Source: GCA-002728855 sp036340635
Lineage (GTDB): Bacteria; Bacteroidota; Bacteroidia; Flavobacteriales; Flavobacteriaceae
Direction: 5' to 3'
Length of the DNA stretch: 64,000 bases
Assembly: GCA_036340635.1 (NCBI GenBank)
Contig: JAYYYF010000009.1
Span: forward strand, 1 to 64,000
The notes beneath the pieces were generated by a model. The model saw only the letters and a list, made by a program, of their open reading frames with translations, searched no databases and had not been told where the DNA came from. Of this stretch, positions 53,695 through 62,600 are shown in pieces. Every line of letters begins with the position of its first letter. Position 1 is the stretch's first letter. A program made the position numbers and the translations under genes.

Positions 53695-53886
53695 TTATGC
53701 TGCAAATAGAGCTACAAAACCAAACCCTTCGGCCAAAGCGGCTAAAATAAGAGTAAGTGTTTGTATTTTGCCATAAGCATCAGGCTGTCTTCCGATAGCT
53801 TCCATTGCTCCTTTTCCGACTAAGCCGATCCCAATGCCGACTCCGATTGCGCATAATCCTGCGCCAATAATTGCTGGTATTTCCAT
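53695..53886 (-). CDS. atpE: ATP synthase F0 c subunit
   Basis: The 63-residue hairpin has two membrane helices joined by the polar loop GRQPDAYGK (32-40). The ion-binding carboxylate is E53 in ALAEGFGF. The Gln and Ser/Thr residues of sodium-type rings are absent around it, so proton use is expected. The short length is normal for flavobacteria. Confidence 0.95.
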   Translation of the reverse strand: MEIPAIIGAGLCAIGVGIGIGLVGKGAMEAIGRQPDAYGKIQTLTLILAALAEGFGFVALFAA

Positions 53887-53928
53887 AGTATTTAATTTAA
53901 TTTAATTTAACATAATTTAATCATAATA

Positions 53929-55008
53929 TCAATGCTCATGCTCTTCATTTGCAAAACCAAAATAAAGGGCAGATAGTATAGTAAAAATATAGGCCTGTAA
54001 CATTGCTACAAAGAGTTCAATAATCATTAGTAAAAAGGCCAAAACAAGTGAAAGCGAACTCCCAATCCAATTATAAAATATAAACATTAGTCCAATTATG
54101 CTCATAATAACTATATGGCCTCCTTGCATATTAGCATATAGACGAATCATTAAAGTTAACGGCTTAATAAAAACTCCTAAAACTTCAATTGGTGCTAAAA
54201 TAATTCTTATTGGCTTTGGTACTCCGGGCATCCAAAAAATATGCATCCAATAATTCTTGTTGGCAGTTATATTTGTTATGATAAAAGTTAGTAATGCCAA
54301 TGAAAATGTTATTGCTATATTTCCCGTAACGTTTATTCCAATTGGAGTTAAGCCAAAGAGGTTCAGAAATAAAACAAAGAAGAAAATAGTAAGCAAAAAG
54401 CTCATGTATTTTCTATAATGTTTTTCGCCTATGTTTGGCCTAGCTATTTCATCTCTAACGTATAAAACTACTGGTTCAAAAAATCTCCCAATACCTGAAG
54501 AAATGCCATTGTTTTTTTGATATGATTTTGCTAAGCTTACAAATAACCAAAACATAAAAAATGCCGTAATAATTATAACTACAACATTTTTAGTGATTGA
54601 AAGATCAATCGGCTTCTCATTTAGAACTTTATGAGACTCATCTAATTCTAATGATCCTTTTTTGTCCGTCTTATAAATTCTATTATCGTGATAGTTTAAA
54701 GTATAATATTGCTCGCCGTTTTTAACAATTTTTTCTCCATGCTTAAAATCAGACGACATAAAAAACTTGAGACCGTTGTCATATAAAATCACTGGCAGTG
54801 GTATTTCAATGTAGACCTTCTTTCCAGATTGATTTTTATAAGAAGTTATTCCAAAGCTATGGGAGTCTTTTAAATGATGAAAAATAAATTCTTTGATTTC
54901 AGTTTTTACATCTCCTCCCTTTTTTTCTTTCGTTTCAGGGTCATTCGCCAATCCAAAATTCCATGTTAAAAAGGCTATAAAAAGTAAAAGAAAATGTTTA
55001 GGAATCAT
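53929..55008 (-). CDS. atpB: ATP synthase F0 a subunit
   Basis: The a subunit forms the ion half-channels. The 359-residue protein is longer than the E. coli form because of an N-terminal signal-like segment and a periplasmic extension (about 20-135), as in other Bacteroidota. The essential arginine is in LTLMIRLYANMQGGH, and the last helix carries the conserved Gln of LLQAYIF-type sequences (AMLQAYIFTILSALY). It is the first gene of the atp operon, with a two-part promoter 39-72 bp upstream. Confidence 0.95.
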   Translation of the reverse strand: MIPKHFLLLFIAFLTWNFGLANDPETKEKKGGDVKTEIKEFIFHHLKDSHSFGITSYKNQSGKKVYIEIPLPVILYDNGLKFFMSSDFKHGEKIVKNGEQYYTLNYHDNRIYKTDKKGSLELDESHKVLNEKPIDLSITKNVVVIIITAFFMFWLFVSLAKSYQKNNGISSGIGRFFEPVVLYVRDEIARPNIGEKHYRKYMSFLLTIFFFVLFLNLFGLTPIGINVTGNIAITFSLALLTFIITNITANKNYWMHIFWMPGVPKPIRIILAPIEVLGVFIKPLTLMIRLYANMQGGHIVIMSIIGLMFIFYNWIGSSLSLVLAFLLMIIELFVAMLQAYIFTILSALYFGFANEEHEH

Positions 55009-55046
55009 TTATAAATTAATTCTCACTAATTAAAAAATTGATCCGC

Positions 55047-55080
55047 CAAAGTTAAGCTTAATTGGGCAAAATAAAAACAA
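55047..55080 (-). promoter_or_regulatory. Promoter of atpBEFHAG (TTG-N23-TAACTTTG)
   Basis: On the minus strand a TTG (55080-55078) is followed after 23 bp by TAACTTTG (55054-55047), matching the Bacteroidota consensus TTG-N17-23-TAnnTTTG. The predicted transcript begins near 55041, about 30 nt before the atpB ATG. Confidence 0.65.
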
Positions 55081-55118
55081 AATTTCAAAGTATTTAGGAA
55101 AGTTGTTAAGCTCTTATG

Positions 55119-55334
55119 TTAATTTTTTTTTATAGTCTTGTAGCTCAAAAAAAACCCGACAATAAAGCCTAGAATCGCAAATATAATTTTTAATGTTTCA
55201 TCAAAACCATACTTATTGTCCAAATATTTTCCTATTTGAACAAAAAGGAATATGCTAATGCCCATTTGAAAGGTATTAATAGCAAAAATTGCATAAGGAT
55301 TAGGCTGTTTTTTCGGCTGGAGTTTCTTTTTCAT
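55119..55334 (-). CDS. AtpZ/AtpI-like small membrane protein
   Basis: The 71-residue protein has a basic N-terminus rich in Lys and Pro, then two membrane helices (about 17-36 and 46-66) joined by a short acidic loop (GKYLDNKYGFDETL), as in AtpZ/AtpI proteins linked to ion supply and assembly of the ATP synthase. Its first 35 bp overlap the 3' end of the bactofilin gene in another frame. The gene ends 110 bp before atpB. Confidence 0.82.
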   Translation of the reverse strand: MKKKLQPKKQPNPYAIFAINTFQMGISIFLFVQIGKYLDNKYGFDETLKIIFAILGFIVGFFLSYKTIKKN

Positions 55335-55725
55335 CAGATGAAAGAGCTTTCATTTTTTTTGATCCTTTCATTGAAATACTGGCATCTACATTGGCGCCTG
55401 TTTCAACGGCAAGTTTTTCTGCAATGACATCTCCTTCTATTTTAGCAGATGATTTTAAAGCTAGTGTCCCTGAAACATCAACAATGCCTTTAACTACTCC
55501 TGCAATATCAGAATTCGTACAAGTAATTTTTCCTGACACAACACCTTCTTCCCCAACAACTACTTTGCCTGTTGTAATAATGGTTCCCTCAACATTTCCG
55601 TCTATTCTAAAATCAGCCTTAGAAACAATGTCTCCTACTATCTTGGTTGTTTTTTCTATTATATCTATTTTATTAGATTCTCTTGATTGCTGCATAGTTG
55701 TTTTATTTGTTATACTAAAAGCCAT
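55300..55725 (-). CDS. Bactofilin
   Basis: The 141-residue protein carries one bactofilin (DUF583) domain (about 25-125), a beta-helix of short repeating turns such as IDGNVEGTIITTGKVVVGEEGVVSGKI and SGTLALKSSAKIEGDVIAEKL. Bactofilins polymerise without nucleotide into filaments that act in cell shape and wall remodelling. The C-terminal tail is charged and overlaps the start of the AtpZ-like gene. It follows the SprE-like gene by 6 bp. Confidence 0.93.
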   Translation of the reverse strand: MAFSITNKTTMQQSRESNKIDIIEKTTKIVGDIVSKADFRIDGNVEGTIITTGKVVVGEEGVVSGKITCTNSDIAGVVKGIVDVSGTLALKSSAKIEGDVIAEKLAVETGANVDASISMKGSKKMKALSSDEKETPAEKTA

Positions 55726-55731
55726 AATTTT

Positions 55732-58185
55732 TTATTTTTCATACAAGTCTAATGTCTTGTAAATCAGCATGTTTTTATACTGGGAGGACAAAACTACAAA
55801 ATTATTTTTAAGTCTCAATATGTCTGCATTTTCTTTAAGGAAATCTCTAGTAGAAATTGCTGCTTTTTTATTTTCAAAATCTTTAATTACTAATAGTGAA
55901 GTTTTATAATCATAAACATCTATAGATGCTCTTCTTAAATAATTTGTTCTCATATTTATATCGCTCAAAATTTCTATGTTTAATTCTTTTTTATTAAATG
56001 GAAAGACCAAAAAGTATTTCCCTTTAGTTTCGTTATTGGGCTTCTCTTTCCATTTTTTATTTATTTCCTTGTTTATGTTTTGAATTTCATTTATCCTATT
56101 ACTGTTCGGATAATTTGTGATTATCTTTTTTAATTCCTCGTCGTATCTCATTATTCCTTCTAATTTTCCAATTGCAGAGGCTTTTAACAACTCGAAATCA
56201 ACTGCTATTTCATTATTTTCAATAAAGCTAAGCTCGGCATCAACACCTTTAATTACATGTTCAATTTTTTGATCTTTAAGAAGTTTTTTTAAGCTATCCA
56301 AAATTCTGATTAATCCCGCTTCCTCCATGACAAGTCTGTTTGAGCTCCTTAAAATCTTTGCAAATTTAGTTTTGGGGAACTCTCTAATTATTTGTCTCTT
56401 GACTTGGTCAGCGCCTTGTTTGTTTGTATTGCTAAAAGATTTAAACAATAAATAGTTCGCTTCTGCAAGAATTTCTTTGGCAGAGCTTGATTTAATTAAA
56501 TTTTTTAATCTTTTCTCAACTAAACCATAATTTTTATACTTGACTAAATATATCTCTGCAAGTTTTAAAAGAGATTTGTTCCTTAAAAAAATTATACTGT
56601 CTTTTTGGTCCTCTGTTTGTGGAATTAAAGAAAGCAGCTCTAAATTCTCTGTGATTTTAGGCTCCTTTATAATTAGAGCTGTGTCTTCTATTAGTTTTTC
56701 TTCTTCCTTTTTTGAACTAATAACAAAAGAATTGGACGATCTCCAATATGAGTTTCTTGTTCTTTCTCCCCAAATAGATAAAAAAGAGCTCTTGCCTAAT
56801 TCTACTAAATTGTCATCATAAAAATAAAAGTTGTTTTGTGGTGATCGGTATTGTTGTTTTCTTGGGCTCGGGAGGGTCCTCCTTTCATTGGATTTTTTTT
56901 CATCTAATTTTTTTTCTTGCGCTTTAATTTGGTCTAAAATGTTTTTTAGTTTTTCTTCATCATATGACGATATTCTGATTAAACTGTCATATAGTCTAAT
57001 TTTATTCTCTAATTCCATAATTTGGCTTAGACCTTTTCTCTGTCTTTGAGCCTCCCAAAACTTTTTTGATTTTTTATCTAAACTTGACATTGTGCTGTCT
57101 AAATATTTCCCGGCCATTAAATATTTTGAGTCTTTAAGATAAATATCTGAAAGTTTTCTATAGCTTCTTGAAAGCAGATCGTTGTCTGAACTGTTTTCTT
57201 TCATGGCTTTGTTTAAGAATTTGATCCCTTCATTTTTTGAGCCATTAGAAAAAAGCACCATAGAATAATTATAATATATTTTGTCTAAGAAATCCTCATT
57301 TTCATAGTTCTTAATCATCTTGATAATTTGATCCTCTTTGTTTTTAATCTTTAAAGGGTCATAAAGTAAATTTTTTAATTTGGCGTTTATATAAAATTCT
57401 CTCGGAATTTTTCTTTTAAATTCAGTAACTTTTTTAAAGTATCTGTTTGCCGAATCTAACTTTGATTGCTTTTCTAAAAACTGACCAAGTATATATAGAT
57501 ATCTCGCTTGCGTGATTTTATTTATTTCCAAGCCAGAAGCAATTTTTAGCGCCTCTTCAGAACTTGCTAATTCATCAAGCTGAAAATAAGCCATAGCAAG
57601 AACTGCTTTTGCATGTGCCTTGTTCTTTTGATTTATTTTTTCTTTTTTAAGTAACTTTTTTAATAGCTCTATTGCCAATCCCTCTTGCTCTAATCGGATA
57701 TTACACTTCGCTTTCCAAATTATCGATTCATCTAACTCTTCCTTTAAGGCCATCTGTTTTTCAACTTGATTAAAAGCATCTAGCGCTGGGATAAACCTTT
57801 GATCAAGGTATCGTGCTTTCCCTAAAAGCAAATAGGCGCTTGCAATCTTTGGGTTTTCTTGAATTCCATTAATTAGCATTGAATGTTTTTGAATTGTTTT
57901 AGCAGCCTTCTCTTCTCCCTTTATAAAGTTTGCATTATCAATCCCGTCAACAGTAATAATATCTTCGGATATTTTAATCCTTTCTATTGGTAAAATTTCC
58001 CAAAAATTTTCAGTAAAGGCGTTTCCTGTTTGTAAAAGCCCCTCTTCTATAGATGCTGCTCCGTTAAACAACACATTATAACTTGAGACCATGGCGTGGT
58101 AACCCTTATTTAAGGGCTTGTTTTTTTTGGTTGAGCAACTAAAAAAAAGCAACGCTAATGATATGGTATAAATAACTTTATTCAA
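55732..58185 (-). CDS. TPR lipoprotein resembling SprE/PorW (type IX secretion and gliding)
   Basis: The 817-residue protein has a lipoprotein signal with the cysteine at C17 (ALLFFSC), then an N-terminal block with NKGYHAMVSSYNVLFNGAASIEEG and NFWEILPIE that resembles SprE of Flavobacterium johnsoniae and PorW of Porphyromonas. TPR helices span about 110-370, followed by a charged middle region with predicted disorder (about 420-470), further TPR-like helices and a C-terminal globular part. SprE/PorW is an outer-membrane lipoprotein needed for T9SS function and gliding. The start is TTG at 58185, the only start that gives a proper lipoprotein signal. No other T9SS gene is in the window, so the call rests on sequence resemblance. 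Confidence 0.75.
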   Translation of the reverse strand: MNKVIYTISLALLFFSCSTKKNKPLNKGYHAMVSSYNVLFNGAASIEEGLLQTGNAFTENFWEILPIERIKISEDIITVDGIDNANFIKGEEKAAKTIQKHSMLINGIQENPKIASAYLLLGKARYLDQRFIPALDAFNQVEKQMALKEELDESIIWKAKCNIRLEQEGLAIELLKKLLKKEKINQKNKAHAKAVLAMAYFQLDELASSEEALKIASGLEINKITQARYLYILGQFLEKQSKLDSANRYFKKVTEFKRKIPREFYINAKLKNLLYDPLKIKNKEDQIIKMIKNYENEDFLDKIYYNYSMVLFSNGSKNEGIKFLNKAMKENSSDNDLLSRSYRKLSDIYLKDSKYLMAGKYLDSTMSSLDKKSKKFWEAQRQRKGLSQIMELENKIRLYDSLIRISSYDEEKLKNILDQIKAQEKKLDEKKSNERRTLPSPRKQQYRSPQNNFYFYDDNLVELGKSSFLSIWGERTRNSYWRSSNSFVISSKKEEEKLIEDTALIIKEPKITENLELLSLIPQTEDQKDSIIFLRNKSLLKLAEIYLVKYKNYGLVEKRLKNLIKSSSAKEILAEANYLLFKSFSNTNKQGADQVKRQIIREFPKTKFAKILRSSNRLVMEEAGLIRILDSLKKLLKDQKIEHVIKGVDAELSFIENNEIAVDFELLKASAIGKLEGIMRYDEELKKIITNYPNSNRINEIQNINKEINKKWKEKPNNETKGKYFLVFPFNKKELNIEILSDINMRTNYLRRASIDVYDYKTSLLVIKDFENKKAAISTRDFLKENADILRLKNNFVVLSSQYKNMLIYKTLDLYEK

Positions 58186-58265
58186 AATAATAATGATATC
58201 CTATTGAATAACACAAAATACTGTGTTTTATTATCGAAAAGTAAAAATAATTGATTTTATAGCAA

Positions 58266-58961
58266 TTATCCTCCAAAATAAGCTTCTAGCTCTTTTAAAG
58301 TTTTTGGACTAGTTATAATGTCTTTTATAACTCTCCCTTTTTCAAGAAGAACAATTCTCTCACAAACTTCTGTTACGTCCTGAATATCATGGCTAGAAAC
58401 AAGAATAGTTGTCTCTTTCTTTTTTGAAAGGTCTTTTAAAATTTGCTTTAGTCTAATTTGAGTTGAAGGATCTAAATTTGCAAAAGGCTCATCTAAAATA
58501 ACAACCTTCGGCTCGCCCAGTAATGCTGCAACTACTCCGGCCTTTTTTTGATTTCCTTTCGACAAATCTCTTAAATACTTTTTCCCTCCTAATATCTCCC
58601 CATGAAAAAAATCTTCATATTGTTGTAAAAACTCATCTACTTCTTTTTTCTTTAAGCCTCTTAATTCTCCAATGAAATAAAAGTATTCTTCAGGCATTAA
58701 ATAGCCAATTAAAAAAGTGTCATCTAAAAATGCTGAAGTGAAAGATTTCCATTTTTCACTGCTGCTAACTTCCACGCCATTATTTAAAACATTTCCCGTA
58801 GTTGGTTTTATCAAATCCAACAAACAACTAAACATAGTAGTTTTTCCTGCTCCATTATTTCCTACTAAACCAAAAGTTTGTCCAGGCGGAATGTCTAAGG
58901 ATATAATATCTAAAACAGTTTGCCTTGAATATTTTTTTGTAATATTTTTTAAAGTAATCAT
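58266..58961 (-). CDS. ABC transporter ATP-binding protein
   Basis: The 231-residue ATPase has Walker A GNNGAGKTT (about 34-42), a signature LSKGNQKK (about 133-140) and Walker B VVILDEPFANLD (about 153-164). It is 4 bp downstream of the DUF5687 membrane protein gene, so the two form an exporter-like pair of unknown cargo. The shape is that of ABC-2 type exporters. Confidence 0.93.
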   Translation of the reverse strand: MITLKNITKKYSRQTVLDIISLDIPPGQTFGLVGNNGAGKTTMFSCLLDLIKPTTGNVLNNGVEVSSSEKWKSFTSAFLDDTFLIGYLMPEEYFYFIGELRGLKKKEVDEFLQQYEDFFHGEILGGKKYLRDLSKGNQKKAGVVAALLGEPKVVILDEPFANLDPSTQIRLKQILKDLSKKKETTILVSSHDIQDVTEVCERIVLLEKGRVIKDIITSPKTLKELEAYFGG

Positions 58962-58965
58962 AGAA

Positions 58966-60435
58966 TTAATTTTGTTTGTATGCTTTTAAAGTGGAATACT
59001 TTTCTGTCTTGTATGCTTTTATTATTAAATTAAAAACCTGCTCTTTTAATAATATTCCTAAAACTCCTACTGCCCCAACCATTAAACATCCCGTTGATAC
59101 AGAATAATAATAATTTCCTATTGAGAATAAAATAATTGGGAGCACCATTTGCGGAAGGCTAATTAATACTGTTTTCATGTTAAAAGCTTTCGTGTCTCCA
59201 AAAACATTTTTATTAGAGTCTAGATCAATGGGTGTTTTGGTAAAGGCTCCTGCCCAAAGTGTTAAATATCCATTTATTCCTATATTGTATAGCCCTCCTG
59301 CTAATACAGCAAATACTGCGTCTAAGCCTAAAAAAGAGTAAATAAAGCAAGCCAACAATGTCGAAATGGCAGTGCCAATAACCACCAAAGACCATTTTGA
59401 TTTTATGTATTCTTTATATTCAATATTTTGGCACATCATTAAGGAATAATATTGGCTATCCCAGCTAGGAACAAAAGAGCCAAACATAAATAAAAAGCCC
59501 CCCGTTGCAAATAAATATCCAAAAAATGTCATAAAATCCCCCCAAATATCTTCTTGAAAATAAAAGATAAACCCATAAAAGAGAAAGAATATTCCTGCAA
59601 AAACAGTGCTCCTTGCTCTTTTTGATCTTTTAATTAGTCTTAAATCATTTTTTAAAAAAATTGCGGTTTTTCCAAATCTATTAAGCCATGCCAAGTCCTC
59701 GGTTTGGGCCTCTTCTGTCTTCTTTTTTAGACCCAAATCTATATAAAGGCCCTTTTTAAAATACCTAAACACATAAAAATATATCCAAATTAAAAAAGTC
59801 CATGGAATAATTATAAAAATTGGATTCAAATAAAAAGAATAGAAAAAGGCTTCAGAATAAATGGTAAAATCAAAAATAGAATAGTACTCTAAAATTTTTA
59901 TTATCCCCAATATTAAGCCTATAGAATATAAAAGTTTGTCGTTATTATTTATTATAAAATTTAAATAATTTGTGATGTATACAAAAGCAATAATTGATAA
60001 ATTCCATCCGAATAATTGATTGGCTTGGTACCCTTCATCAATTAATACTAGTGTAAGAGGAATCAGATAAAAAAATGCTATTATGTTGAAGAATGAAAAA
60101 ATAGATTTGACAAGACTATGTCTTACTATTTTTGATTTTGAAATTGGAGTTAAAAGAAGAGGCTTAATAGAAACAACAGGAACGGGTTGTATAAAATATC
60201 TCATTACTATCCAATAAGCAAAAACATAAATAAGATTTTTATTAAGATAGACAAAAGGGTCTTCTACACCCAAGTCCTCTTTTAAAACCTTATAAGTTAT
60301 CACTCCAAGCAGTGGAGTGATAAAGGCAAAATATGCAAGCCCAAACCATTTGAACACCTTTGTCATTACATTAGACCCAACAGAATGGCCTCTGAAAAAA
60401 GATTTCCACTGTAATTTTAAAAATGTGAAAAACAT
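58966..60435 (-). CDS. DUF5687 membrane protein, probable ABC exporter permease
   Basis: The protein begins FFTFLKLQWKSFFRG, as DUF5687 proteins do, and has about ten membrane segments. ATG at 60435 gives 489 residues; a longer frame (60453) would put its first codons upstream of the -7 box. DUF5687 members are partnered with ABC ATPases in Bacteroidota, as here, and probably form the transmembrane part of an exporter. Substrate is unknown. Confidence 0.88.
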   Translation of the reverse strand: MFFTFLKLQWKSFFRGHSVGSNVMTKVFKWFGLAYFAFITPLLGVITYKVLKEDLGVEDPFVYLNKNLIYVFAYWIVMRYFIQPVPVVSIKPLLLTPISKSKIVRHSLVKSIFSFFNIIAFFYLIPLTLVLIDEGYQANQLFGWNLSIIAFVYITNYLNFIINNNDKLLYSIGLILGIIKILEYYSIFDFTIYSEAFFYSFYLNPIFIIIPWTFLIWIYFYVFRYFKKGLYIDLGLKKKTEEAQTEDLAWLNRFGKTAIFLKNDLRLIKRSKRARSTVFAGIFFLFYGFIFYFQEDIWGDFMTFFGYLFATGGFLFMFGSFVPSWDSQYYSLMMCQNIEYKEYIKSKWSLVVIGTAISTLLACFIYSFLGLDAVFAVLAGGLYNIGINGYLTLWAGAFTKTPIDLDSNKNVFGDTKAFNMKTVLISLPQMVLPIILFSIGNYYYSVSTGCLMVGAVGVLGILLKEQVFNLIIKAYKTEKYSTLKAYKQN

Positions 60436-60441
60436 AGTTCG

Positions 60442-60449
60442 CAAATATA
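60442..60449 (-). promoter_or_regulatory. -7 box TATATTTG for the DUF5687/ABC operon, near-leaderless
   Basis: The minus-strand box matches TAnnTTTG and ends 6 bp before the ATG at 60435. It lies in the longer reading frame, which argues that the shorter start is right. No -33 TTG is found at normal spacing. Confidence 0.45.
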
Positions 60450-60468
60450 TCATTCTTTAATAAAGCGT

Positions 60469-60495
60469 TTGATTAAATTCTGTTTTTTATTTTTG
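60469..60495 (+). promoter_or_regulatory. Promoter of the ferredoxin-type oxidoreductase gene (TTG-N16-TATTTTTG)
   Basis: TTG (60469-60471) is followed after 16 bp by TATTTTTG (60488-60495), one base short of the usual spacing. The transcript would start near 60501 and the ATG is at 60521. Confidence 0.5.
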
Positions 60496-60520
60496 CAAAT
60501 AATTATGCCAATCATTGCTA

Positions 60521-61564
60521 ATGCGATTTCAAACATTAAAAGTTGCTAAAATAAAAGAGGAAACTATAAATTCTGTTTCTATAACTTTTGATATTCCTAA
60601 GTCTCTTAAAGAAAATTATTCTTTCAAGGCTGGGCAATACGTTACTTTAAAAGCAAAGATTAAAGGGAATTTACTCCTGCGCGATTATTCTATTTGCAGT
60701 TCTCCTAATAGCGGTTTACTAAAAATTGGCATTAAAGCTATTTCTGATGGACTATTTTCTAATTATGTTAACAATGCCTTAAGAGAAGGGGATTTCCTAG
60801 AGGTTTCCGAGCCAAAAGGCAGGTTTCTTGTTAAAAACCCTAATGTCAAAAACACATTTCTTGGTATTGCTGCTGGAAGTGGAATTACTCCTGTGATTTC
60901 TATATTGAAAAATGTTTTGCTTTCTCACAAGGAAAGTAAATTTGTATTATTATTTGGCAATAAGTCAATTAAAGAAACTATGTTCTATGACGAAATAGAA
61001 GAATTAAAAGCTTCATTTGTAAGTAGATTTTTTTGCTATAATATTTATAGCAACGAAAACAATTCCAATTCTGAATTTGGGAGAATTGATTCTAGTTTTA
61101 TTAATTTTTGTCTAAAGAAGCATCCTGCTATAAAATTTGATAAAGTTTTTATATGCGGACCTGAACAGCTTATTAAAGATGCTTCTTCTGGCTTAGTAAA
61201 ATTGGGGTACAAAGAGAAAAATATTTTGTTCGAGCTTTTTTATTCCGCCTCTGAAAATCCAATTAATAAGGGAATTGAAGGTGAAGGAACCACAGCATCA
61301 ATTACCTGTGATTTTGAAGATTTTGAAATCAGTATTTCTAAAAACATGACAATTTTAGATGCTGCATTAAATCAAAATATTAACGTTCCTTATTCTTGCC
61401 AAGGAGGAGTCTGCTCCTCTTGTATAGGAAAAATTACTAGCGGTTCTGCCAAAATGATTGAAAACAATATTTTATCAGATCTAGAGGTTCAAGATGGTCT
61501 AGTTTTAGCCTGTCAAGCTATTCCCACATCTAAGTTTATTTCTATAGATTTCGATGACGTGTAG
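60521..61564 (+). CDS. PaaE-like ferredoxin/flavin oxidoreductase (FAD, NAD(P)H and 2Fe-2S)
   Basis: The protein joins an FAD-binding barrel (LRDYSICSSP, about 53-62), a NAD(P)H domain (AAGSGITPV, FICGPEQLI) and a C-terminal plant-type ferredoxin domain. The iron-sulfur cysteines are C293, C298, C301 and C331 (CQGGVCSSC plus a distal LACQA). The layout matches PaaE and related reductases that pass electrons from NADPH to a monooxygenase or desaturase; no such partner is adjacent. ATG at 60521 (MRFQTLKVAKI) gives 347 residues and is preferred over the TTG at 60515. The 3' end overlaps the convergent GT9 gene by 23 bp. Confidence 0.92.
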   Translation: MRFQTLKVAKIKEETINSVSITFDIPKSLKENYSFKAGQYVTLKAKIKGNLLLRDYSICSSPNSGLLKIGIKAISDGLFSNYVNNALREGDFLEVSEPKGRFLVKNPNVKNTFLGIAAGSGITPVISILKNVLLSHKESKFVLLFGNKSIKETMFYDEIEELKASFVSRFFCYNIYSNENNSNSEFGRIDSSFINFCLKKHPAIKFDKVFICGPEQLIKDASSGLVKLGYKEKNILFELFYSASENPINKGIEGEGTTASITCDFEDFEISISKNMTILDAALNQNINVPYSCQGGVCSSCIGKITSGSAKMIENNILSDLEVQDGLVLACQAIPTSKFISIDFDDV

Positions 61565-62594
61565 AGTCTTCTAAAATTTTTAAACACCTTGCCGCGACAT
61601 CATTATAGCTAATTGTTCTCATTGCTTTTTCATATCCTTTAGGAATTTTTTTTCCATAAGCAGATGTTGGGATTTGAGGGAACATTTCTCTATTTGAAAC
61701 AATCATGTTTTCTGGATTTGAAGAAAAGGGGGCAAATCCTCCAAAAGGATGAGTAAGGCCCCATAAAGTAATCACAGGCACGCTATAGTTTGCTGCTAAA
61801 TGCCCATTTGCAGAATCCATAGAAATCATTAAATCTAGGTTGGATATAATCTCTATCTCATTATACAAAGACCCCAGCTTATAAGCTCCAAAAACATTCT
61901 GATATGCATTGGCCCATATTTCAAGTTTCTCTATTTCAAAATCTCCACTGCCAAACAAGAAAACCTGATAATCTCTTTGTAAAAAAGCAACCAATTGTTG
62001 CATTAAATCTAAAGGGTATGTTTTGCCGCTAAAAGAAGCAAATGGGGCGACTCCAATCCATTTTAGTTTATTGTTAATTCCATAAATGATTTGTTGTGCC
62101 TCATTATTAATAACAAAAGGGTCCGCAAATTCATGGTTTGTTAAATCAATATTAAAGCCAAGCCTATTAAAAACTTCACAGTATTTAAACTGAACAGGGG
62201 TTAAAGGTTTAAAAATTTTGTTTTTCTTTCTAAATAGTTTTTTTCTTTCTCTTCTTTGTTTATCAACTCTTTTAATTTTAAAAAAATTTATTCTGAAAAG
62301 AAAACATAGAAAATAGGTTCTAATCACTGCATGTAAATCTGCTATATGTGTTGGTTTTAATTCTTTTAATTCTTTAAACAGAACCCACAATCCTTTAATC
62401 CCTTTATGTCTGTTGTTAAAATCTACAGTATGAAAATTAAGTTTTTGAAATTCTCTAAAAATCGGTTTATATTCCTCCTTTGTAGCTAAAGTTATTTTAC
62501 AGTCTGGATATTTTTTAATTAAACATCTTAAGGCTGGAACAGTCATGGCAACATCTCCCATGGATGAAAACCTTAAAATTAAAACATGCGACAT
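61542..62594 (-). CDS. Glycosyltransferase family 9 (heptosyltransferase-like)
   Basis: The 350-residue protein has the GT9 start VLILRFSSMGDVAMTVPALRCL, ADLHAVIRTYFLCF in the N-terminal domain, and the nucleotide-sugar half with GVAPFASFSGKTYPL, and SMDSANGHLAANYSVPVITLWG. GT9 enzymes transfer heptose or other sugars to LPS core on the inner membrane. The adjacent DUF4254 gene is a usual flavobacterial neighbour. Confidence 0.92.
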   Translation of the reverse strand: MSHVLILRFSSMGDVAMTVPALRCLIKKYPDCKITLATKEEYKPIFREFQKLNFHTVDFNNRHKGIKGLWVLFKELKELKPTHIADLHAVIRTYFLCFLFRINFFKIKRVDKQRRERKKLFRKKNKIFKPLTPVQFKYCEVFNRLGFNIDLTNHEFADPFVINNEAQQIIYGINNKLKWIGVAPFASFSGKTYPLDLMQQLVAFLQRDYQVFLFGSGDFEIEKLEIWANAYQNVFGAYKLGSLYNEIEIISNLDLMISMDSANGHLAANYSVPVITLWGLTHPFGGFAPFSSNPENMIVSNREMFPQIPTSAYGKKIPKGYEKAMRTISYNDVAARCLKILEDSTRHRNL

Positions 62595-62600
62595 ATTTTA

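Noticed and set aside
58213..58234. Short hairpin (AACACA / TGTGTT) between the ABC ATPase and SprE-like genes
   Set aside because: The stem is only 6 bp, AT-rich and not followed by a clear T run, so I do not call it a terminator.
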